From NCBI GenBank assembly GCA_029243485.1, contig JAQWRY010000028.1, positions 186,001-250,000 of the forward strand: a stretch of 64,000 nucleotides of DNA, written 5' to 3'. The translations under genes were made by a program, and so were the position numbers. Below, piece after piece: positions 44,533 to 51,924 of this stretch (positions within the stretch are counted from its first letter, which is position 1; each line of letters begins with the position of its first letter). Below the pieces are notes generated by a model, which was not told the DNA's origin, ran no database searches, and worked only from the letters and a program-made list of their open reading frames with translations. Source of the DNA: Candidatus Binatia bacterium. Lineage in GTDB: Bacteria; Desulfobacterota; Binatia; UBA12015.

Positions 44533-45837
44533 TCAGCGGCTCGCGCGCAGTGCCTGATCCAGATCGGCGATGATGTCGGCGGCGTCCTCGATGCCGACGG
44601 ATACGCGTATGTACTCTGGTGTCACGCCGGTCGACGCTTGCTCGTCGGCGGCCAGCTGCGAGTGCGTGGTCGAGGCGGGATGGATGACCAGGGTCTTCGC
44701 GTCACCGATGTTCGCGAGATGACTCGCGAGCTTCACGTTCTCGATGAACTTTTTCCCGGCGTCCTGGCCGCCACGGATTCCGAAGCCGAGAAGCGCACCG
44801 GCACCGTCGGGCAGGTACCGCTTGGCCGCCGCTGCGTGGGGGTGGTCGGGGAGGCCGAGGTAGTTCACCCACTCGACGTCCTCGTGTTTCTCGAGGAACT
44901 GCGCAACGGCGAGCGCGTTCTCGCAGTGTCGCGGCATCCGTAGGTGTAGGGTCTCGAGGCCCTGGAGTGTGAGGAACGCGCCGAACGGGCTCATGCAGGC
45001 GCCGGTGTCGCGGAGCCAGTGCGTTCGCATGTGCATGATGTACGAGATGTTGCCCATCGGGCGAAGGGCCTCCTCGAAGACCGCTCCGTGGTACGACGGC
45101 GAGGGGCCGCAGACTTCCGGCCACTTCTCAGGGTGGTCGGCCCACGGGAAGTTCGCGCTGTCGATGACCATGCCGCCGATGTGGACGCCGTGGCCGCCGA
45201 TGAACTTCGTCGTCGAGTAGATGACGACGTCGACGCCGTGCTCGATCGGGCGGAGTAGGAGCGGCGTCATGACCGTGTTGTCACACAGAGTCGGGAGATT
45301 GTGCTGGTGCGCGATGTCCGTGATGGCCTTGAAGTCCGGGACGTCGTTCTTGGGATTGCCGACGCTCTCGAAATAGACGCAGCGCGTGTTCTCATCGACG
45401 AGGTCGGCGATCTGTTCGGGCTTGTCGGGGTCGAAGAAGCGGGCCTCGATGCCCAGGTTCTTGAACGTCTGGCAGAAGAGGGTCCAGGTGCCTCCGTAGA
45501 GGCTCGTGGAAGATATGAAGTTCTGTCCGGCATGGCAGATGGTGAGAATCGCAGCGGTGATCGCCGCTTGTCCCGACGAGAAGCTGAGTCCCGCCGCGCC
45601 TCCGTCCATGGCCGCGAGACGCTTTTCGAGCACGTCGTTCGTCGGGTTCATGAGGCGGCTGTAGATGTTCCCGAACTCGGTGAGGCCGAAGAGGTTCGCG
45701 GCGTGCTCCGTGTCGTTGAAGACGTAGGAGGTCGTCGCGTAGATGGGGACGGCGCGCGCGTTCGTCGTGGGGTCGGGCTCCTGCCCGGCGTGCACGGCCA
45801 TCGTTCCCATGCTGTGGGGCTTGATCTCTTCGCTCAT
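44533..45837 (-). CDS. metY: MetY, O-acetylhomoserine sulfhydrylase
   Basis: A 434-residue PLP enzyme of the Cys/Met metabolism family. It has IYATTSYVF, YSRLMNPTNDVLEKRLA, the substrate-site SFSSGQAAI, and the PLP lysine Lys211 in IYSTTKFIGGHG. The length and GGHG following the lysine favour the O-acetylhomoserine sulfhydrylase branch over cystathionine synthases. It converts O-acylhomoserine and sulfide to homocysteine. First gene of the metY-metXW unit, with GGGAGACGG before the ATG and a bulged leader hairpin upstream. Confidence 0.92.
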   Translation of the reverse strand: MSEEIKPHSMGTMAVHAGQEPDPTTNARAVPIYATTSYVFNDTEHAANLFGLTEFGNIYSRLMNPTNDVLEKRLAAMDGGAAGLSFSSGQAAITAAILTICHAGQNFISSTSLYGGTWTLFCQTFKNLGIEARFFDPDKPEQIADLVDENTRCVYFESVGNPKNDVPDFKAITDIAHQHNLPTLCDNTVMTPLLLRPIEHGVDVVIYSTTKFIGGHGVHIGGMVIDSANFPWADHPEKWPEVCGPSPSYHGAVFEEALRPMGNISYIMHMRTHWLRDTGACMSPFGAFLTLQGLETLHLRMPRHCENALAVAQFLEKHEDVEWVNYLGLPDHPHAAAAKRYLPDGAGALLGFGIRGGQDAGKKFIENVKLASHLANIGDAKTLVIHPASTTHSQLAADEQASTGVTPEYIRVSVGIEDAADIIADLDQALRASR

Positions 45838-45854
45838 GGTTCCGTCTCCCTGAA

Positions 45855-45887
45855 GTTCGAGCCTGCGCGTATCGCGAGGCTACGAAC
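45855..45887 (-). promoter_or_regulatory. Bulged leader hairpin upstream of metY
   Basis: GTTCG / AGCCT / CGCG pair with CGCG / AGGCT / CGAAC around a TAT loop, with one single-base bulge on each side: 14 base pairs in 33 bases. On the minus strand it lies about 18 bases before the metY start, between tetR and metY. It could be an attenuator or regulatory hairpin of the methionine genes, or the terminator of the alkB-tetR unit. There is no T tract after it on the minus strand. It does not match the SAM or SAH riboswitch folds I know. Confidence 0.6.
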
Positions 45888-45941
45888 GGCGACTTTATGG
45901 GAACGGGGAGAGACGCCGCAATCGACCCGGGGCGTTCGGTT

Positions 45942-46577
45942 CTACTCCGGTGCGAATGCGCCGCGCAGGAAGGCGCGCAGCTCGATCTTGCGGGCGCGCA
46001 TGGCGGCTGCCGCGGTCGGCTCGCCCCCGACGAGCTCGTGCCCGAACTCGTCCGGCGCGACCGCCGGGTAGAGGAGGAAGACGCCGAGCAGGTTCACCAG
46101 AGCCTGGCGGACGTGGACGCGCCGGATGATCCCGGCCCGGCGGGCCTTCTCGAGCCACCCGCCGATGATGCCGAAGATCTCGCGTTCGAGACTGGCGAGT
46201 CCCTCCGGCATGGTGCTCTCTTCCAGATCCGGGCTGACCAGGGAGCGCAACAATACGGGCCCGGTGTCCGGCGTGCGTGCGAAGTGGTCGGACAGGGCAT
46301 CCGCGACGTCGAGGAGGTGGTCGAGTTCGGGTGGTTCGTCGAGAGCGAGCGGCGCGACGACTTCGAGGATGCGCCCGAGCTCGCGGTGCAACATCATGTG
46401 CAGGAGCTCTTCCTTGCTCGCGAAGTGATGGAAGAGGGTGCTCTTGTGCAGGCCGACCTGGTCGGCGAGCATCTGCAGGCTCATGCCCGCGGGGCCGTGC
46501 CGGGCGAACAGCTGCGCGGCGGTTGCGAGGATCCGCTCGCGTGAGGCGTCGTCGCGGCGACGGGCGGGGAGGGCCAT
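45942..46577 (-). CDS. TetR-family transcriptional regulator of alkB
   Basis: A 211-residue TetR protein. The helix-turn-helix is ERILATAAQLFARHGPAGMS followed by MLADQVGLHKSTLFHHFASKEEL. The C-terminal ligand domain is helical. It starts 2 bases after the alkB stop (TGAGGATG), so it is cotranscribed with alkB. The two dyads in the alkB promoter are good candidate sites for it, which would make the operon autoregulated. Ligand unknown; alkanes or their oxidation products are plausible because of context. Confidence 0.85.
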   Translation of the reverse strand: MALPARRRDDASRERILATAAQLFARHGPAGMSLQMLADQVGLHKSTLFHHFASKEELLHMMLHRELGRILEVVAPLALDEPPELDHLLDVADALSDHFARTPDTGPVLLRSLVSPDLEESTMPEGLASLEREIFGIIGGWLEKARRAGIIRRVHVRQALVNLLGVFLLYPAVAPDEFGHELVGGEPTAAAAMRARKIELRAFLRGAFAPE

Positions 46578-46579
46578 CC

Positions 46580-47668
46580 TCAGCTCTCCGCGAAGGGGCC
46601 GAGACCCCGTTCGCGCAGTCGCGCCGTCATGATCTTCTGGAAGCGGTCGTTCCGGAACATGACGAGGTAGTCCATCGCGAAGTAGCCTGTCGGCAGCTTC
46701 GGGCTCTCGTCCCAATGGCGGAGTTGTTGGAACGGCCTCGACGCGTACGCATGGTGATCTGCGTGCCGTGAAAGTCCGACCAGCGCGAAGAGGGTGAAGC
46801 TGGACTCGGTGTCCCACGAGTCGCAGGGGCTCACCTTCCGGCCGCTCCGAACGAGGCCCCAGTGCTCGAAGTAGTTGACCTGCTCGAGGGCGCGGATGGC
46901 CTGAGCCGCCTGCGCGAGAAACAAGACGAAGGCTGCAGGCCCGAAGACCGCCCACATGCCGAAGGCCAGGGTCAACTCCGCGAGGAGTCCGTGAACGACG
47001 CGGCTCTGGAGCATTCTTAGGTCCCACCATTTCATGTCGGCGTCGCCGAGGCGGGTGGCTTCGAGTCGCCAGGCGCTGCGGAACTGGCCTGGGAGTGTGC
47101 GGCGCAGGAAGGGCCAGAATTTCTCGCCGAAGCGCGCGGTCGCCGGATCTTCGTTTGTCCCGACGCGAACGTGATGGCCGCGCAGGTGCTCGGTGTAGAA
47201 GTGGTCGTACATCACCGTACATAGGAGGAGTCGGCCGAGGAGGCGCATGCGCGCCTCGCGCCGGTGCGTGAGTTCGTGTGCGACGACGATGCCCGAGATG
47301 CCCGAGTTCCCGCCGACGAGCACAATGGCGACGATGGCATCGACCGACCACAGGGATTGGATCGTGAAGAGCCATCCGAGGAGCACGATGTTCAGCACCT
47401 GGACCGCGACGAGGGCGTAGAGGATCCCGTTGAACGGGCCAGTTGGGGCTTCTTCGGCTGGTTCGTGTCGGGCGGAACCGCTGTTGTGGTCGAGCCAGTC
47501 GACCAGCGGCAGCGGCAGCAGCCACAGGAGGGCAACCGGCCAGGAGTGCGGCCCGGTCGCGAGAAAGCTCAGCGTGAGCAGTGGGAACGCAAAGCACAAC
47601 AGGTGCTTCGTCCAGACCCGGACGGCGGCGCGTGGCCTGCGGGTGGCGGATAGCGTGGCTGTCGACAT
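46580..47668 (-). CDS. alkB: AlkB-type alkane 1-monooxygenase
   Basis: A 362-residue membrane di-iron hydroxylase. All histidine motifs are present: HELTH at 131-135, HLRGHH at 161-166, NYFEHW at 265-270 and RHADHH at 301-306. Six hydrophobic segments surround them. It adds one oxygen atom to the terminal carbon of alkanes, taking electrons from a rubredoxin. No rubredoxin gene or fused rubredoxin domain is found in this window, so the electron donor must be elsewhere. Start ATG at 47668 with GGGGGAG before it. First gene of the alkB-tetR operon, divergent from Fe-ADH. Confidence 0.92.
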   Translation of the reverse strand: MSTATLSATRRPRAAVRVWTKHLLCFAFPLLTLSFLATGPHSWPVALLWLLPLPLVDWLDHNSGSARHEPAEEAPTGPFNGILYALVAVQVLNIVLLGWLFTIQSLWSVDAIVAIVLVGGNSGISGIVVAHELTHRREARMRLLGRLLLCTVMYDHFYTEHLRGHHVRVGTNEDPATARFGEKFWPFLRRTLPGQFRSAWRLEATRLGDADMKWWDLRMLQSRVVHGLLAELTLAFGMWAVFGPAAFVLFLAQAAQAIRALEQVNYFEHWGLVRSGRKVSPCDSWDTESSFTLFALVGLSRHADHHAYASRPFQQLRHWDESPKLPTGYFAMDYLVMFRNDRFQKIMTARLRERGLGPFAES

Positions 47669-47676
47669 GATTCTCC

Positions 47677-47694
47677 CCCAACCGTTCGGTTGGG
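47677..47694. promoter_or_regulatory. Operator-like dyad O1 over the alkB start site
   Basis: CCCAACCGTTCGGTTGGG, an 18-bp inverted repeat with 8-bp arms and a 2-base centre. It starts 9 bases before the alkB ATG and would cover the predicted transcription start. Its centre (47685.5) is 22 bp from that of O2, two helical turns, so two dimers could sit on the same face of the DNA. Confidence 0.75.
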
Positions 47695-47722
47695 TATTAC
47701 CAACCAATCGGTTGGGAGGCAA
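47694..47722 (-). promoter_or_regulatory. Sigma70-like alkB promoter
   Basis: On the minus strand TTGCCT (47722-47717) and TAATAC (47699-47694) are separated by exactly 17 bases. The match to TTGACA is good and to TATAAT is moderate. Transcription would start near 47686, giving an ~18-base leader with the ribosome-binding site. Assignment rests on spacing and on the position of the two dyads. Confidence 0.5.
47700..47715. promoter_or_regulatory. Operator-like dyad O2 in the promoter spacer
   Basis: CCAACCAATCGGTTGG, a 16-bp inverted repeat with 6-bp arms that shares the CCAACC/GGTTGG half-sites with O1. It lies wholly inside the 17-base spacer between the putative -10 and -35 elements of alkB, the classic position for TetR-type repression. 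Confidence 0.75.
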
Positions 47723-47813
47723 TCCGGGGCGGTCTGGGCGTGCGTCGGGCCGCGGCGGAGCGCTATAGGATGCATCGAGGTCGCGGAAACCCGCGAGACG
47801 GAGGGATCGATAG

Positions 47814-49013
47814 ATGTTTGCTTTGAAGAAGGCCCTGCACGCGATCGTGATTGCGATCACGAAGGTCGGAGCGAAGCTGCTTCCCGACCGGGTTCCGATG
47901 ACCTTCATCGGAACGGACTCGACCAGCGAACTGTGCACGTCGCTGGCCCAGACGGCAAAGACCAAGGTCCTGATCGTCACCGACGCCGGCCTCGTGAAGG
48001 CGGGCATCGCGAAGCGCGTGACGGATGCGCTCGATTCGGCGGGAGTGGGCTGGTCGGTCTTCGACGGGGTCGAGCCGGATCCGACGTTCACGCAGGTTGA
48101 TGCAGGTCTCAGCCAGTTGGCCCGCGACAAATGTGACGCCGTGCTCGCGGTGGGCGGAGGCTCCTCGATGGACGCGGCAAAAATCATCGCGGCGAGCGCG
48201 ACAAACGGCAACGACGCGCACAAGCTCGAGGGCATGATGAAGGTGCGACGGCCGCCCCTGTCGCTCTCGGCGATTCCCACCACGGCGGGGACCGGTTCGG
48301 AGGTCACAGTGGCGGCCGTCGTCTCGGATAGCCAGACCCACGAGAAGAAGTTCTTCGTCGATCCGAAGCTGTTGCCGGAGATGACGGCGCTCGACCCCTC
48401 GCTCATGGCGGGCCTGCCCCCCGCGATCACCGCCGCGACCGGCATGGATGCGCTGACGCATGCGATCGAGTCCTTCATTTCCAAGACGAGCAACGCGCAG
48501 ACGGAGCGTTGGGCGACTGCGGCTGTTCGCCTGATCTTTACGAATTTGCCGACGGCGTACGCCAATGGAAGCGATCTCGACGCGCGGAAGGCGATGGCGA
48601 TCTCGTCGTACTACGCCGGGTTGGCCTTTACGCGCACGAGTGTCGGCTACGTGCACGCGATCGCGCACACGTTCGGCGCCTACTATCGGACGCCCCATGG
48701 AATGGCGAACGCGATCGCGCTGCCGCACGTTCTGGAGTTCTCGAAGAACGAGGCCCGGGAGCAGTTGGCGGCGCTGGGCGACCTGATCGGCGTCCCCGGC
48801 GGAAGCGAGGCGGAGAAGGCTGAAGGGTTCATTCGCGCGGTCCGTGAGCTGATGGCGCGAATCGGCATTCCGTACACGCTCGAGGCGCTGCGAACCGACG
48901 ACATTCCCGCAATCGCCAAGCAGGCGCTCGCGGAGGCGCACATGAACTATCCGGTGCCTCGCTACATGGGCCAGCCTGATTGCGAGAGGCTCCTGCGCGA
49001 CATCGTCGCCTGA
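47814..49013 (+). CDS. Iron-containing (group III) alcohol dehydrogenase
   Basis: A 399-residue Fe-ADH. NAD-binding region AVGGGSSMDAAKIIA, then AIPTTAGTGSEVT, the metal ligands in GMDALTHAIESF, HAIAHTFGAYY and TPHGMANAIALP. It oxidises primary alcohols to aldehydes and is the natural next step after AlkB, from which it is divergently transcribed across a ~145-bp shared region. GGAGGGA precedes the ATG at 47814. The two dyads near alkB may also affect it, but they are ~100 bp from its start. Confidence 0.88.
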   Translation: MFALKKALHAIVIAITKVGAKLLPDRVPMTFIGTDSTSELCTSLAQTAKTKVLIVTDAGLVKAGIAKRVTDALDSAGVGWSVFDGVEPDPTFTQVDAGLSQLARDKCDAVLAVGGGSSMDAAKIIAASATNGNDAHKLEGMMKVRRPPLSLSAIPTTAGTGSEVTVAAVVSDSQTHEKKFFVDPKLLPEMTALDPSLMAGLPPAITAATGMDALTHAIESFISKTSNAQTERWATAAVRLIFTNLPTAYANGSDLDARKAMAISSYYAGLAFTRTSVGYVHAIAHTFGAYYRTPHGMANAIALPHVLEFSKNEAREQLAALGDLIGVPGGSEAEKAEGFIRAVRELMARIGIPYTLEALRTDDIPAIAKQALAEAHMNYPVPRYMGQPDCERLLRDIVA

Positions 49014-49043
49014 GCATCTTCGTGCGAAGGCCGTTGCTTCTGA

Positions 49044-49689
49044 CGCTACTCGGAATCGACCAAGCAAGATCTCAATCTCCCCGCCGAGCATCTGAGCGAG
49101 TTTCCCGTCGGGAAGTTCCTGCTGCAATACGGCATCGAGCAGCGAGAGTACCTTGACCGGCTTGAGGACCTTTACGCGGCGGACGATCCGGAGAAAAAGG
49201 GCCCCACTCTCGCCGCGATCTGGGATGGCGCCGGACACAACACGGAGGCGGTCCTGCAGACGCTGGCTGCAACGAAGGGGTCGTGGTTCGCACATCTTCG
49301 GGAGGTGACCCGGCTGCGGATCCCGTAGGGGAAGGGTGCGATCGTGTATCCCGTCATGCACAATCGCAGCTCGTGCCAGCGTGGCCTATATGTTCGACGA
49401 GTCGGCGCGGCTGGTTCCGGAGGGCGACACGTTGACTCTCGTCCAGGGCTACCTCGGCAGCTATCCGAACTTCGGGTTTGATATGCAGGCGGGCGATCTG
49501 GGGGAGTTCGGGAGGCGCCTCAAGACGGTAACCGAGGCAGCGGGGATCGAGGCTTTGGCCATCCGCCTCGGCGTGCGGCGGACGAGTCCGGAGTCCTGGA
49601 CCACGATGGATTGGATGGCCGAGGATTTCGTCCGCAGGCAGCCGGCCCAGGCGGGGCTGCTCGATCTGGGTCGGTACGAGAACTTCTGA
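49044..49689 (+). pseudogene. cti: Fatty-acid cis/trans isomerase (Cti), C-terminal remnant
   Basis: The frame from 49044 has no start codon and reads LPAEHLSEFPVGKFLLQYGI, DPEKKGPTLAAIWDG and HLREVTRLRIP. It stops at TAG 49326, continues GKGAIVYPVMHNRSS, and then shifts frame near 49365 into SVAYMFDESARLVPEGDTLT, LVQGYLGSYPNF, LGVRRTSPESW and the final LLDLGRYENF. The last part matches the C-terminus of Cti (GVRRTDPRFW-type motif), the periplasmic haem enzyme that makes trans fatty acids under solvent stress. The N-terminal two thirds with the haem motif are gone. Confidence 0.65.
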
Positions 49690-49735
49690 GGTGATTCCGC
49701 GCAAGAGGATCCCTCGCGCCGATTAGCGTGCTAGG

Positions 49736-50128
49736 GTGGTGAACGCGATGGGACGCCCTGACTCAAGATTTGATGGCAACTGCGGGATGTTTGCTATAGC
49801 GGTTGCCGATGCCTCCCGTTTGGCCGGCAAGACGCCGGTCATCGTGATCGCACATGATGCCGAGTCGATGGAGCACTTCCGGCGCGGGCAGTTCCATCTG
49901 TATCACGTCGCTATCGAGGTCGACGGGATACTCTGCGACGCGCGCGGCCGGATCCAAACGGACGATGAGATCCTGTCGTTCATGACGCCGCCGGTTCCTC
50001 AGGCGAAGGTCGACCGTTTCGCCGTCGACGCCGACTTGAAGTCGATCATCCGGCGAAAGACCCGTTGGACGATTTCGTTCGAGAAGTACGCGGACGAGGC
50101 GACGCGGCTTATCGTCGATCTGAGCTAG
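49736..50128 (+). CDS. Small uncharacterised protein with a Cys...His...Asp pattern
   Basis: A 130-residue protein not recognised by family. It has FDGNCGMFAIAVADASR near the N-terminus and YHVAIEVDGILCDARGRI in the middle. A GNCG followed by HVAIEVDG and an Asp a few residues on is the order of catalytic residues in papain-like/NlpC-type folds, so a cysteine hydrolase or a fold relative is possible. The start can be GTG 49736, GTG 49739 or ATG 49748. No partner gene is obvious. It sits between the cti remnant and the DUF1214 gene. Confidence 0.55.
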   Translation: MVNAMGRPDSRFDGNCGMFAIAVADASRLAGKTPVIVIAHDAESMEHFRRGQFHLYHVAIEVDGILCDARGRIQTDDEILSFMTPPVPQAKVDRFAVDADLKSIIRRKTRWTISFEKYADEATRLIVDLS

Positions 50129-50236
50129 CCCCCGCCCCCGTGTCGGCACAATTGGGGCGCGGCTCGCTGGCGCACTGAGCCTGCTTCGTCCCCTGCGGCT
50201 TGCAGTCTGGGAACTCTCCGTGTTGGAGTGGTCCGC

Positions 50237-51325
50237 ATGGCGACGCCGCAGACCGACGAAGCGTGGAAACTGTTCCGCAAGATGCTCGACGACATGGCCC
50301 AGATGGTCGACGAGGATGCGGAGTGCGATCTCGAGCGGCTGGAGGGGATGCGTGTCCTCGGTCGCGTGACGACGATGGCGCTCGAGCTCAACCTCGACGT
50401 CGAGGCCGACGCCCCGCGCTTGTACTCGATGGACACGCCGACCCGTTTCGTCGGCGGCCCGAATCCGGACGGCGAGTATTTCCTGTCCATGATCGACGCA
50501 ACGCAGGCGTACCGGGTGCGTGGGCAGCGTGGGTCGTCGGTTTATCTGGGCTTTCAGATCCTCGCCGGAATCGGCCTCAACCCCCGCCGCATGGGGACCA
50601 ACGTGCCGGACAAAGAGCTGGAAATTCGCCCGGACGGGACGTTCGCTCTCGTGTTCGCCGCGACGAAGCCGAGCGATGCGGAGCTGGGGGGCGATCCGTG
50701 GGTGGAGATCCCCGACGATTCGTCGGCCCTCGTCGTCCGCGAGTACTTCGCAGACCGCAGCGCCGAGACCCCCGCCGGTCTCTCGATAGACCGGCTTGAG
50801 CCGGCGAGCGTACCCGCGCTACCGCAAGATGGCTCCATCGCCGAGAGGTTCGCGAGTGCGGCCTTCACAATCGCGAAGATGATCACTCTCCACCGCACCG
50901 TGAAGCCGGAGATGCTTGACCATCCGAACGAGTTCTTGACGGCAGACGGCGAGGAACTCGGTTCCGAGAACACGACGCCCGACAATCTCTACATGATCGG
51001 TTCGTGGCGTCTCGCGCCCGACGAGGCGCTGGTCTTGGAACTCTCGCCGCCGGCGACCCGCTTCTGGAACGTTGCGATCGCGAACGTCTGGCACGAATGT
51101 ATCGAGCCGCTGCGGCGCAGGAGCTCCGTCACGAACGCGGGTGCGGTCGCGCGGGCGGACGGCAGCGTGCGGGTCGTGATGTCGGCGACGAATCCGGGTG
51201 CGGCGAACTGGCTCGACACGGGCGGCCGGGGCCGCGGGTTCATGGTCGTTCGGTGGCTCGACAACCCGTCTGCACCTCCGGTGACGACCCGCGTCGTGCC
51301 GCTGGAGGACGCGGCCGACCGGTAG
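50237..51325 (+). CDS. DUF1214-domain protein
   Basis: A 362-residue protein whose C-terminal third is the DUF1214 domain: DNLYMIGSWRLAPDEALVLEL, FWNVAIANVWHECIEPL and GWDF-like ending TGGRGRGFMVVRWL. The N-terminal part (EAWKLFRKMLDDMAQMV and following) resembles the helical extension seen in the steroid/terpenoid-associated members. Such proteins are frequent in catabolic gene sets, but their function is unknown. ATG at 50237 follows a GGAGTGG; a GTG at 50228 is the longer option. Confidence 0.75.
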   Translation: MATPQTDEAWKLFRKMLDDMAQMVDEDAECDLERLEGMRVLGRVTTMALELNLDVEADAPRLYSMDTPTRFVGGPNPDGEYFLSMIDATQAYRVRGQRGSSVYLGFQILAGIGLNPRRMGTNVPDKELEIRPDGTFALVFAATKPSDAELGGDPWVEIPDDSSALVVREYFADRSAETPAGLSIDRLEPASVPALPQDGSIAERFASAAFTIAKMITLHRTVKPEMLDHPNEFLTADGEELGSENTTPDNLYMIGSWRLAPDEALVLELSPPATRFWNVAIANVWHECIEPLRRRSSVTNAGAVARADGSVRVVMSATNPGAANWLDTGGRGRGFMVVRWLDNPSAPPVTTRVVPLEDAADR

Positions 51326-51339
51326 CCGCCCTGCGACGG

Positions 51340-51845
51340 GGACTGGTCAGTGATGTGGCGTCTCGCGCGCCTACCGAAGAATGTCGCTTCGCCGATGCAG
51401 GTGCCGCTCGAGTAGCCGGTCGCGCCTGCGCGATGTTCGAAGCACACGCTCCTGCGGCGCACAGACCGGGAATCGGGGTCCCGTCCGGCCGCAGGAACTC
51501 AGCATCGATTGAAGCCCGAAGGCCGCCCAGGGTGAGCCGACGTAGATGGCTTTCCCGACGGAGTACTCCAGCGCCGCGAACGGAGCCTGGTCGAGGGGCT
51601 GGAGCCAATCTGGGTGCTTGTGGAACGTGGGATCCTCGCCGCACGCGAATCGCGCCCGAGCCGTCGAAGTGTTTGTAGCGGACTCCGACGACCTGTCCGT
51701 CATCGACGATGAGATTTGTCGCGCCCGTGTCGTACTAGAAGCGCACTCCCGTGCGTTGGGCTTCGCTTTCGAGCCGTCCGGTCACGATCGACCCGCCTCC
51801 GCTGCCGGTCTTCTCGACCTTGTGCCCGCGCGGGGCGGGCAAGTT
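51340..51845 (-). pseudogene. FAD-binding dehydrogenase (fumarate reductase/KstD-like), C-terminal remnant
   Basis: Minus-strand pieces in sequence: EKTGSGGGSIVTGRLESEA, TAG at 51736-51734, then YDTGATNLIVDDGQVVGVRY, and GEDPTFHKHPDWLQPLDQAP with GKAIYVGSPWAAFG. A shift near 51520 gives TLGGLRASIDAEFLRPDG and PIPGLCAAGACAS, and a further shift gives GYSSGTCIGEATFFGRRA. GLxxD...PIPGLYAAG...G is the closing signature of the flavoprotein family that includes 3-ketosteroid dehydrogenases. The N-terminal FAD domain is missing, and at least one stop and two shifts break the rest. Confidence 0.7.
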
Positions 51846-51924
51846 CATGCGCGGCTCCCTATCAGGTGGGTCGGGGCCCGCGCCACGGGACAGCGGCTGC
51901 TATTGCCGTTACGTTCCTGGCTCC

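Noticed and set aside
45838-45941. SAM-II or SAH riboswitch before metY
   Set aside because: The strong hairpin does not fit the pseudoknot layout or conserved boxes of either; kept only as an unnamed leader hairpin.
47763-49361. 532-codon open frame antisense to Fe-ADH
   Set aside because: Covers a gene with all Fe-ADH motifs and also the cti remnant; no coherent protein features.
5461-51736. Stop-codon recoding to explain in-frame TAG at 5461, 7881, 49326 and 51736-51734
   Set aside because: Intact genes such as the MBL hydrolase end in TAG, TGA also interrupts other remnants, and most of these genes have shifts or deletions as well.
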